Assembly (NCBI GenBank): GCA_002841655.1
Contig: PHAH01000039.1
Coordinates: forward strand, 1-7,431
Origin: Candidatus Falkowbacteria bacterium HGW-Falkowbacteria-2
Lineage (GTDB): Bacteria > Patescibacteriota > Patescibacteriia > Patescibacteriales > UBA12465
Length of the DNA stretch: 7,431 bases
Reading direction: 5' to 3'
The notes beneath the pieces are model-generated. The model searched no databases, was not told the origin of the DNA, and saw only the letters and a list, made by a program, of their open reading frames with translations. Shown piece after piece: positions 1 to 6,559 of this stretch (within the stretch, counting starts at the first letter, position 1; each line of letters begins with the position of its first letter). The position numbers were made by a program, and so were the translations under genes.

Positions 1-163
1 AGAGATTCTCTTCGACTTCGTCGTTCCGAGCCTCCCTCGAAACTGCATCTTCAAACCGCGAAACCTCTTCGGAATCGGGCAATGGACGCTCAAGGAAAGC
101 AGCGAGACTGGCTGCGGACTTGTCTTTTGTGGCCGTTGTTCTCTTCTTCTTGATTACGGGCAT
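1..163 (-). CDS. 5' part of an unrecognised gene, last in the DUF4012 operon
   Basis: On the minus strand an ATG at 163-161 opens a frame with no stop for 54 codons, running off the window. It begins MPVIKKKRTTATKDKSAASL, then turns acidic, ending in a segment rich in Glu, Asp and Arg. No signal peptide, membrane span or known motif is visible in this fragment, which looks hydrophilic and probably disordered or helical. The start lies only 9 bases after the TAA of the DUF4012 gene, so the two are probably co-transcribed. No Shine-Dalgarno sequence precedes the ATG; the upstream bases are almost all A and T. A hand count gives about 52% GC, higher than samples of the transcription-factor gene upstream (about 30-35%). 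I do not recognise the product. The frame is believable because of its position, its ATG and its lack of stops, but 54 codons is little evidence. Confidence 0.6.
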   Translation of the reverse strand, partial: MPVIKKKRTTATKDKSAASLAAFLERPLPDSEEVSRFEDAVSREARNDEVEENL

Positions 164-172
164 ATATTTAAA

Positions 173-2662
173 TTATTTTTCAATTAAGGTCGCCTTCATG
201 AGGTCACGGTCCAATAAAGCGGAGTCGGTCCAATCCAGTGCTTCAGGATAATTCCATACTTGTTTCCAGTCTTTAGGTAGCACCAGTCGAGATTCGGTTT
301 GCGCCGCTTTAGCGCCCGGCTGCTTCTGCCATAACAATGAGTATGCAACTCTTTCGGCTGGCTCACCATTTAAAAATGAATCGACTTGGGCTAACCATTT
401 ATTCTCAGCTCTTATTTCATTTTTCTGCACTTTGAATGGCAAGCGATAACGAAAACGAACAACCGAGGTTTGTCCCGGATCCGTCATTACCCAGTTAGCA
501 AAGACTGTCTTGCCGTTTTCAACATACATTTTCGTGCCACTCCGCAAATCAGTTTGAGCCTTCCCTTCCGTTTGAGCCACAAAATCATAGTCCTTCCATT
601 CTGGCTCTGGTTCTTCAAAATATCCTGAGTCGGGTACATCAAAGCCACTCGCCTCTATCAATTGACTGCCCTCTGGGACGTAAATGCGCAACCAATCGAC
701 GTTGCGGACACCGGTCAATATTTCATTTTTTATACCAGTATGAGTCCGGCGAATGGTAAGAGTGTCGATTACTGTGCCATCGGTCAAGATTTGAGCCGAA
801 TGTGTAATCTTCTCTTCCATCCGACGATCACTTTTTTGTCCGGCAATATTTGTATGAGCAACAAGCAGATAATCATGCTTGGCGGGCAGCATAGCGCCAT
901 CTAGATGATAACGCGAAACCTTCTCCTGCAGGGCTGGGTCCGTAAAATATAGCATGATATTCTTTGCGCTCAAATTCTTCTCGAGGGCACTCACTAAAGC
1001 TGGCGCATTTTCAGCTGTTAACACCTCAGGTAGCCGCTCCATAATCTTCGCCATTAAATCGCCAATAATTTTTTTGGGTTGATTCTTGGGACTATCCGGC
1101 AAAGACTCTACCATTTCGGGATGAGTTAACTGCAGATTAGGTTTTTCCACGGTTGCTTGAATAAGTTCCCAAAAAGTATCAGCATCAACTGACATTTCGT
1201 ATTCAGGACGTAAATCAATCGGACCAGTAATACGTAACAAGTCCTCCAAGACATCCGGCGTAAAACTAATAACCCCATCGACTGTCGGACCATCACTCTT
1301 TTCATAAAACCACATTAATGAGCGGGCGGTTGTGGGCCAATCTGGCCACCAATTCGCATCCCAGAGATACCAACGAGGATTAACTAGCCACAAGGGGCGA
1401 GGCGATCGAATATATGAAGTCATTCCCGCTTCAGTATCATATGTTCCGCCAGAAGGTACTTCTAACTTACGAATGCGACCGTCGCGAATATCAACTAAGG
1501 CATAGCTTCCTAAGAAGCCACCAGCACCTCTCATCTCAGTATTGTTCTGGAAGACGAGCAAATATCGTTTATCCTGACTAACGCCGATAAATTCTTTAAT
1601 TTCCTGCGCGGAATTTAGTAATGTTGCCAAGGCGTCAACTGCCAGATCCGCTTGTCGTTTATAATTACTAAACCGCTCCTGGTATTCGAGTGGCAACTCA
1701 TCTACCTTAATATCGTTTAACACTGTTTGTAATTCTCGAGCGCTGGTTAAGGCTGGCGTGCCGTGCTCAACAAAAGCATCAATTAACTTCCCCCAACTGC
1801 GGTCCCCGGTTTTGCTTAAAAAAACTTCCCCCGCCGCACTCAGTTTTTGTCCAAAAGCAGCTCCGGCGACACCAACGGCTAAAAACTTCTTGCCAGATGC
1901 AGCCAGCTTTATCTGAGGGTCACGAGAAAAGGTGGCAAGAGAGAAAAGCCAGTCATCAACTCGACCCAACTCATTTTGGGCTGCCGAAAAGTCTGAGGCC
2001 GCTTTTGCGAAACTGCTTCCAGCAGCAGCTAAGTCTAGACTTGAAGCCTCACCCGAGGCTGCCGCTAAATTATCGAGTGCCGAAAATGAACGCGTCACAA
2101 TACTATCTTTCAGACCACTAAAATCGAGGATTTTAAAATACGCCAAGAGTTTAAATGGAAGGATAATAAAAATTAAGGCCGCCACAAAAGCAAACAACGA
2201 ACGATACCAAGTCACAAGATACTCAGCGTGCCTTTCCTTCTCTTTGCGCTTAGTATTTGTTTTTATATGTGCCGCGATGCTTCTCCATTTCACGGCAGCT
2301 TCCCGCGCAAAAAGTCGGCGAGCCCTGCGACCGCTCGACGGCAAGGAGAACTTTCCGCCCCTAAAGATAGAAGCTAATCGCCAGCGATAGCGTCGCGGTG
2401 ATTTAAAGAAACCACTCCAGTCAAAGGAATTACGTGACTTTATTCTTTTATTAACGACGGTCTCGGTAACAGTCTTTAGAGAAAGAGAGAAATGAGGCGT
2501 ATGTTTTTTTTCAACTTTTTTAAGCGCCTCTTTCCTGATCACTTCCTTCTTAGGTTTCTCCGTGATCGGTTGATTTAACGCTGCCCTTAAATCGATAATA
2601 AAAGAGTCGGTTGCATATGCAGCCTTATTTGATTTTCCGAATTGTCTTCTTTCGTTATTCAT
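173..2662 (-). CDS. DUF4012 family membrane protein, probable envelope glycan/surface protein
   Basis: This 829-residue protein has the DUF4012 pattern known from CPR bacteria and some Gram-positives, often beside polysaccharide genes; no biochemical activity is established for the family. Residues 1-150 are hydrophilic and strongly basic, with Arg/Lys clusters around 86-145, and probably stay in the cytoplasm. One membrane span follows at about 154-176. Residues 190-290 are Ala/Ser-rich and helical, probably a coiled stalk. The core starts near 366 with YLLVFQNNTEMRGAGGFLGS, close to the family hallmark, continues through a Trp-rich stretch (425-442) and VDGVISFTPDVLEDLLRITG (461-480), then reaches the conserved later part (YLLVAHTNIAGQKSD 598-612; WLRIYVPEGS 657-666; TVFANWVMTDPG 719-730). 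There is no C-terminal anchor. The start ATG lies two bases after the GT4 stop (TAA-TA-ATG), without a Shine-Dalgarno sequence, so translation is probably coupled. An outward-facing role in glycan assembly or attachment is inferred from topology and neighbours. Confidence 0.9.
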   Translation of the reverse strand: MNNERRQFGKSNKAAYATDSFIIDLRAALNQPITEKPKKEVIRKEALKKVEKKHTPHFSLSLKTVTETVVNKRIKSRNSFDWSGFFKSPRRYRWRLASIFRGGKFSLPSSGRRARRLFAREAAVKWRSIAAHIKTNTKRKEKERHAEYLVTWYRSLFAFVAALIFIILPFKLLAYFKILDFSGLKDSIVTRSFSALDNLAAASGEASSLDLAAAGSSFAKAASDFSAAQNELGRVDDWLFSLATFSRDPQIKLAASGKKFLAVGVAGAAFGQKLSAAGEVFLSKTGDRSWGKLIDAFVEHGTPALTSARELQTVLNDIKVDELPLEYQERFSNYKRQADLAVDALATLLNSAQEIKEFIGVSQDKRYLLVFQNNTEMRGAGGFLGSYALVDIRDGRIRKLEVPSGGTYDTEAGMTSYIRSPRPLWLVNPRWYLWDANWWPDWPTTARSLMWFYEKSDGPTVDGVISFTPDVLEDLLRITGPIDLRPEYEMSVDADTFWELIQATVEKPNLQLTHPEMVESLPDSPKNQPKKIIGDLMAKIMERLPEVLTAENAPALVSALEKNLSAKNIMLYFTDPALQEKVSRYHLDGAMLPAKHDYLLVAHTNIAGQKSDRRMEEKITHSAQILTDGTVIDTLTIRRTHTGIKNEILTGVRNVDWLRIYVPEGSQLIEASGFDVPDSGYFEEPEPEWKDYDFVAQTEGKAQTDLRSGTKMYVENGKTVFANWVMTDPGQTSVVRFRYRLPFKVQKNEIRAENKWLAQVDSFLNGEPAERVAYSLLWQKQPGAKAAQTESRLVLPKDWKQVWNYPEALDWTDSALLDRDLMKATLIEK

Positions 2663-2664
2663 TA

Positions 2665-3849
2665 TTATCTGACTATCTGTAAGTATATGGTAAGTGTTTG
2701 TTCAGCGCACCGCTGCCAGCTAAACTTTTTGATGTGTTCCCTTCCTTTTAGTACCATCGCCGCCCTTCTTGATTCATCTCCAGCTAAATTCCGTAAAGTC
2801 ATACTTATATTATCCACGTCATAAGGATCAAAATAAACAGCAGCATCGCTTAGAATCTCAGGTAAACTTGCTTGGTTTGAAGAGGCGACTGGACATGAGC
2901 AAGACATTGCTTCTAGTGGCGGCAAACCAAATCCTTCATAAAGAGAAGGAAAGACATAGAGCAAAGCGTTTCGGTATAAGGTTCCAAGCAAGGAATCGGG
3001 AACATAACCAGGAAAAACGATTTTTCCCTTCCCATTAGTCGCATCATACAAACCAAGCTGCTCTGCTTCCGCTCTAACCCGCTGATAAAAATAATCATTC
3101 TTACCAACCATTACTAAAGATAATTCTGGTAATGCTTTGCGTACATCAACATATGAACTAATTAACCGACTTAAATTCTTATGAGGATAGGCATTGCCGA
3201 CATATAAAAGATAGGGTTGAGTTATCCCGTATTTATCTAGGACTTCCCGTGAGCTCATCTCCGTAGATACCGCCTGATTGAAATCGACAACACCCTCGTA
3301 GGTAATAAATATTTTTTCTGGAGACGCTGAAAACTTATCAATAATGTCTTTCTTGGTAAATTCAGAAACCGTAATAATTGCCTTAGCTCTTTTCACCGCC
3401 GTCCTCACGACAAGGCGATAGGCTGCTTGTTTCATCCAATAAAGCAAAGGTGGTAGCATCGAGGCGCGACGACTAGGAAACTTTGTGAGTATCAAATCGT
3501 GGATAGTAACAACGAACGGCGACGGTGTAAGCAAAGGTACGTTAAAGTGCGGAAAATGAATAAGATCTAGTTTCTCGCGTCTTAAGATAATCGGAAAAAA
3601 AACTTGCTCCCGCCAAGAGTACCATCTTTGCGGCACAAGAACTTTTCGAACATCAGCCGTTGGACAATTATAACTCTCATAATTATCCGGACTCAAAAAA
3701 ATTACAAACTCAATCTCAGAGTCATGAGTCGCCTGCAACCTAATCACACGATCAACAATTTCTTGAACATAACGACCCAGACCCTTACCTAAGGGTCCGT
3801 AAAAACGAGCGTCGATGCCTATACGGCGTTTTCTAATATCTTTTTCCAT
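2665..3849 (-). CDS. GT4-family (GT-B fold) glycosyltransferase
   Basis: The 394-residue product has the full layout of a retaining GT4 sugar transferase, which uses a nucleotide sugar at the cytoplasmic membrane face. The N-terminal acceptor domain (about 9-200) opens with IGIDARFYGPLGKGLGRYVQ, including the glycine-rich loop, and carries LIHFPHFNVP (96-105), VVTIHDL (113-119) and AIITVSEFTKKDI (157-169). The C-terminal donor domain has PYLLYVGNAYPHKNL (212-226), the LVMVGK strand (245-250) and the EX7E signature EGFGLPPLE (E305 and E313), then the SLPEILSDAAVYFDP segment (328-342). Length is normal and no key motif is missing. Its ATG shares a base with the stop of the gene before it (TAATG), and the DUF4012 gene starts two bases after its own stop, so it is the middle of a coupled operon. 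The family includes many mannosyl- and rhamnosyltransferases of envelope polysaccharides; donor and acceptor cannot be read from sequence alone. Confidence 0.93.
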   Translation of the reverse strand: MEKDIRKRRIGIDARFYGPLGKGLGRYVQEIVDRVIRLQATHDSEIEFVIFLSPDNYESYNCPTADVRKVLVPQRWYSWREQVFFPIILRREKLDLIHFPHFNVPLLTPSPFVVTIHDLILTKFPSRRASMLPPLLYWMKQAAYRLVVRTAVKRAKAIITVSEFTKKDIIDKFSASPEKIFITYEGVVDFNQAVSTEMSSREVLDKYGITQPYLLYVGNAYPHKNLSRLISSYVDVRKALPELSLVMVGKNDYFYQRVRAEAEQLGLYDATNGKGKIVFPGYVPDSLLGTLYRNALLYVFPSLYEGFGLPPLEAMSCSCPVASSNQASLPEILSDAAVYFDPYDVDNISMTLRNLAGDESRRAAMVLKGREHIKKFSWQRCAEQTLTIYLQIVR

Positions 3850-5300
3850 TAAGCAAAAGGTAAATTTTCGGGAGCTGAAGCTTTACTATCATTATGACTA
3901 TTCCTCTGCTCCGCTTCATCATTCTTTTCCGGCTGCTGTCTTTCTCGGCGCAACACTTCGAGGTTAAATAATTCTGGTGAAGTGCCGCCAATAAAGTCAT
4001 CAACCATCGGCAACGATGACGGGGCGTCAGCTTTGCGTCCGGGAGCCTTCTGAACAAGCGGTGACTTAACATTGGCCTCAAGTGGGAAGTGCCACAAAGT
4101 CGCCAACTCCTCGATATCATAAATGCCTGGCGCTCGCCCAGAATAATCATCACGATTAATATAATTAGTCATGATGGCATTCTTTTTTCTTATCAAACGC
4201 TTATCTTTATTGAAATATGCTGTCTTCGTCATCGTAGATGTAGTATCTGGTTTTAAGTTATTTAGATCGAGGGAGGCAAATTGTTTAATATAGCCTACAA
4301 AACCGCTGGTTACCTTACTACGATTCATCACTTCGCGACGCGCCACATAAATAACTCGGATTTTAGCTTCAAAGGCGAGCTTAGAAGATTTTGCCTGGAT
4401 GGCTTCAACCTGCTTGTGTTGCTTAGGACTCAACTCTACCATTGACATGCCTTTGTCATCACTTTTCTTATCTTCAATATCTCCCCAGATGCTGAAAATC
4501 ATTTCACTGAGAACTCCTAGCCACTCGAGCGCTTTCGAAAAAAATCCTGTAGAACTTTTTTTCTTACCCAAAATCTTTTCAACCGCCTTATCTGTTTGCG
4601 CAATCCAATCAAAGCCAGTCGGAATCACTATTAACTGAAACCAAAACTGCTCTCCTTCGCGCAAGGAGCCACAAAGATCCATTAGTGATGCCATTGGGTC
4701 TTTAAATTGTGTCTCACTTGGACCCATCGTATGCTCGAACTCTCGGTACATCTTAATCGGATATGACCAGTCTTTGGACTGAATAAATTCAGAGCCCCAA
4801 ATATCATATTCCTCATCAGGAAAAGTATGAGGAACTGTATCAACGTAATCATCAACTTCTGAGATTTCCGCATCTGGATATTGGCTATAAATAGAGGTCT
4901 CAATCAGATTGCGGTACTCGACTGGAGTTCTTATTAAAAATTGAGTATAGCCCTCAAGACTAACGATTTCATAACTAAAAGAAGGCTGAAACTTACCTTC
5001 AAACCATTTTTCGAAAAAGTTAATTGATCCATGAGCGCCACCGAGATAGGTAAACATGTTTTCGACGGCCTTAGGTGATTGCTCATTGCCCTTGGGAACA
5101 TCAACAGCAAGAATGATGTATTTCAGGTTCTTAGCTGCCCACTGCGAGCTAATCCGCATCTTGTAAATCAAGAGCGTGCCATACAAAAAACCGCTAGCCA
5201 GGAAAATCCAGCCAACATTTATAAAAAATACCCACAACATCTGATCGATCGGAAGCTGAGAAAACTCCACTAAGCGGGTCGTGTCAATGACTATTTCCAT
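3849..5300 (-). CDS. membrane-anchored protein like the N-terminal half of CPR HerA/VirB4-type ATPases (DUF8128-like), without the ATPase domain
   Basis: The 483-residue product has one strong membrane span at about 21-47, then a large domain likely to be cytoplasmic. From memory, the pattern matches the N-terminal region of CPR proteins annotated as DUF8128 or DUF87/type IV secretion ATPases: YIILAVDVPKGNEQSPKAVE (61-80), the GGAHGSINFFEKWFEGKFQP stretch (87-106), FLIRTPVEYRNLIETSIYSQ (121-140) followed by YPDAEI, HKQVEAIQAKSSKLAFEAKI (295-314) and RVIYVARR (315-322). It also has ELATLWHFP (398-406) and the nearby VKSPLVQKAPGRK (411-423), which in full-length relatives sit just before the P-loop ATPase. 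Here no Walker A or B follows; instead there is a polar tail of about 55 residues rich in Glu, Asn, Arg and Ser. It heads the operon behind a predicted promoter and terminator. The ATG at 5300-5298 leaves the span near the N terminus as expected, with no Shine-Dalgarno sequence. Possible roles are a membrane adaptor for a separately encoded ATPase or an envelope scaffold. Confidence 0.75.
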   Translation of the reverse strand: MEIVIDTTRLVEFSQLPIDQMLWVFFINVGWIFLASGFLYGTLLIYKMRISSQWAAKNLKYIILAVDVPKGNEQSPKAVENMFTYLGGAHGSINFFEKWFEGKFQPSFSYEIVSLEGYTQFLIRTPVEYRNLIETSIYSQYPDAEISEVDDYVDTVPHTFPDEEYDIWGSEFIQSKDWSYPIKMYREFEHTMGPSETQFKDPMASLMDLCGSLREGEQFWFQLIVIPTGFDWIAQTDKAVEKILGKKKSSTGFFSKALEWLGVLSEMIFSIWGDIEDKKSDDKGMSMVELSPKQHKQVEAIQAKSSKLAFEAKIRVIYVARREVMNRSKVTSGFVGYIKQFASLDLNNLKPDTTSTMTKTAYFNKDKRLIRKKNAIMTNYINRDDYSGRAPGIYDIEELATLWHFPLEANVKSPLVQKAPGRKADAPSSLPMVDDFIGGTSPELFNLEVLRRERQQPEKNDEAEQRNSHNDSKASAPENLPFA

Positions 5301-5340
5301 AACAAATTATTGCTTGTCGATGCCTTAATAGACAGGGACT

Positions 5341-5369
5341 ATTCTATATATATTTTAGCATAATATTAA
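5341..5369 (-). promoter_or_regulatory. predicted sigma-70 type promoter for the 5300-1 operon
   Basis: Reading the minus strand, TTAATA (5369-5364, four of six matches to TTGACA) is followed after exactly 17 bases by TAGAAT (5346-5341, five of six matches to TATAAT). An alternative in the same stretch is the extended -10 element TGCTAAAAT (5360-5352). Either would give a leader of roughly 35-45 bases before the ATG at 5300. The elements sit directly after the T-tract of the upstream terminator, where a new transcription unit is expected. The region is very AT-rich, so chance matches are possible. Confidence 0.5.
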
Positions 5370-5370
5370 G

Positions 5371-5404
5371 AAAACAAAAAACCGTCCGCGATAATCGCGG
5401 ACGG
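5371..5404 (-). terminator. intrinsic terminator of the sigma-region-4/HARE-HTH gene
   Basis: On the minus strand CCGTCCGCGA (5404-5395), loop TTA and TCGCGGACGG (5391-5382) form a perfect 10-bp GC-rich stem with a three-base loop, followed at once by TTTTTTGTTTT (5381-5371). This is a textbook rho-independent terminator, starting 18 bases after the TGA stop at 5425-5423. The plus strand lacks a T-run after the stem, so it works in one direction only. It separates the regulator gene from the envelope operon. Confidence 0.93.
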
Positions 5405-5422
5405 CTATATTCTGTTCGTATT

Positions 5423-6481
5423 TCAAACTTTTTCAGTGGTCTGCCACTCCCTTAAACCATACATTCCCCGCCCAGTCAAAACATAACGTTCATCCAGAAT
5501 TAATTCGTTGTGAACCGTAGCGGGATTTGCATTTTTATGGTCAAATTTAATTTCGTTGATTTTGGTAGCAATTTCAGTGAAGTGCAAAGGCTTGTTCGCG
5601 TTCTTTAAAACCAAGTAAATCTTATCATTAATAGTCTTAGGTTTAATTTCCTGCCAATCTGCCTTGCCCCAAAAACCGAATTTATTACGTTCAAGATGCT
5701 TTACCGCTTGTAATAAAGAGTATAGGGTCTTATTTTTATTGATGATTTCAGCCTTGTCTGGGAAAGTCTTACTTTTGAAGATTGAGGTGATATCAGCCCC
5801 GTCGTTTTCAAGCTTATCTGCATGCTTACGATAGCTTTCAAGATTTTTTAGGAGGGCAATAACCTCTTCAGTGGTGAAGGTCTTCTTAGAAGCCTCAATT
5901 TCTGTAATCAAGTCTTCAGTAATCGCCTCAAAGTGATCAACACCTTCATCCTTAATTTTTACAGAAGGATTAAATTTAGAGGTCTCGCCAATTAAATCAA
6001 AGTCTTCATTTAATAGCTTGGACAAAAGAAAATCAAAACGGCTCTTATAAATCTGTCTATTCTTTTCATAATCAGAGGTGTTTACATCTACATCCTCAGC
6101 ACTAGCCATCTCTAAACTCATAACAGTAAGGATGTCGAGCAAATAGTCGCGACGCAGTAGACCGCCATGCTCCTTCAATAGGTCGTTAACGACGCTCTTT
6201 AAGATAGCAAGGTATTCACCAATATTCTCTAATCGTTTGATTTTTTTAATGCTGGCATTTTCAATCTGACGAACACGCTCTCTGGTCAATTTATGAAGTT
6301 GGCCAATTTTTTCAAGGGTCTCATTCTTATCTCCATTCAAGCCAAAACGACGAGTTAAAATATCTCGTTCACGTTCCATTAAATCAGAAAAAAGCGTATT
6401 CACAATCTGAATAGCGTTTAGTTTAGCCAGTTCTTCGCTGCGCTTTTCGCGCGCAATTGATTCGAGCAAATTATCCATCAT
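5423..6481 (-). CDS. sigma-70 region 4 domain fused to a HARE-HTH winged helix; transcription-associated protein
   Basis: The 352-residue product begins with a sigma-70 region 4-like segment (about 24-85): LMERERDILTRRFGLNG (34-50) and the helix-turn-helix TLEKIGQLHKLTRERVRQIE (55-74), followed by NASIKKIKRL, as in primary sigma factors, where this part binds the -35 element. Regions 1-3, which bind core polymerase and melt the -10 region, are absent, so it is not a complete sigma factor. Residues 105-280 are mostly helical and charged. The C terminus (about 284-346: DKIYLVLKNANKPLHFTEIA, then INEIKF, then ELILDERYVLTGRGMYGLREW) matches the HARE-HTH fold also found in the RNA polymerase delta subunit of Firmicutes. 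Two adjacent ATGs (6481 and 6478) could serve as start; neither has a Shine-Dalgarno sequence. The gene ends in TGA and is closed by a strong terminator. It is probably a DNA-binding regulator or polymerase accessory factor; its targets are unknown. Confidence 0.88.
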   Translation of the reverse strand: MMDNLLESIAREKRSEELAKLNAIQIVNTLFSDLMERERDILTRRFGLNGDKNETLEKIGQLHKLTRERVRQIENASIKKIKRLENIGEYLAILKSVVNDLLKEHGGLLRRDYLLDILTVMSLEMASAEDVDVNTSDYEKNRQIYKSRFDFLLSKLLNEDFDLIGETSKFNPSVKIKDEGVDHFEAITEDLITEIEASKKTFTTEEVIALLKNLESYRKHADKLENDGADITSIFKSKTFPDKAEIINKNKTLYSLLQAVKHLERNKFGFWGKADWQEIKPKTINDKIYLVLKNANKPLHFTEIATKINEIKFDHKNANPATVHNELILDERYVLTGRGMYGLREWQTTEKV

Positions 6482-6491
6482 ATAAATAATA

Positions 6492-6511
6492 AATATAGCC
6501 TGCGCTATATT
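6492..6511. repeat. 8-bp perfect inverted repeat before the region 4/HARE-HTH gene
   Basis: AATATAGC (6492-6499) and GCTATATT (6504-6511) are perfect reverse complements separated by CTGC. The element ends 11 bases before the start codon at 6481 and lies 49 bases after the stop of the glycosyltransferase gene. A possible weak -10 box, TACAAT (6514-6509 on the minus strand), overlaps its edge. It could be an operator, a leader hairpin over the start region, or a poor terminator for the gene before it: the minus strand after the stem is TATTATTTAT, not a clean T-run. The sequence shows the symmetry; the function is open. Confidence 0.5.
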
Positions 6512-6540
6512 GTAAGTACATAAATATCAGCTAAAGCCAA
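6509..6540 (-). promoter_or_regulatory. weak candidate promoter for the region 4/HARE-HTH gene
   Basis: The minus strand carries TTGGCT (6540-6535, four of six to TTGACA) and TACAAT (6514-6509, five of six to TATAAT), but the 20-base spacing is longer than the usual 16-18. No better pair was seen in the 78-base gap. The gene may instead be read through from the glycosyltransferase upstream. Listed only because a separate promoter would be expected if the adjacent inverted repeat is an operator. Confidence 0.25.
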
Positions 6541-6559
6541 TCTATCACATTATTTTACA

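Noticed and set aside
662..904. Open frame of 80 codons on the plus strand
   Set aside because: It lies wholly opposite conserved DUF4012 coding sequence and its product has no recognisable feature.
1932..2390. Open frame of 152 codons on the plus strand
   Set aside because: It is antisense to the Ala-rich stalk and basic region of the DUF4012 gene, where composition keeps the opposite strand free of stops. Its product resembles no family, and the DUF4012 reading is clearly real.
3833..4153. Open frame of 106 codons on the minus strand spanning the junction of the 483-residue gene and the GT4 gene
   Set aside because: It overlaps both genes in another frame. Its product has a skewed composition (Arg/Leu/Met-rich) and no family signal.
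5301..5340. Possible riboswitch or leader hairpin upstream of the 483-residue gene
   Set aside because: Only 4-bp pairings (TGTC/GACA, ACAA/TTGT) can be drawn in a leader of about 40 bases, which is too little to support a structured RNA.
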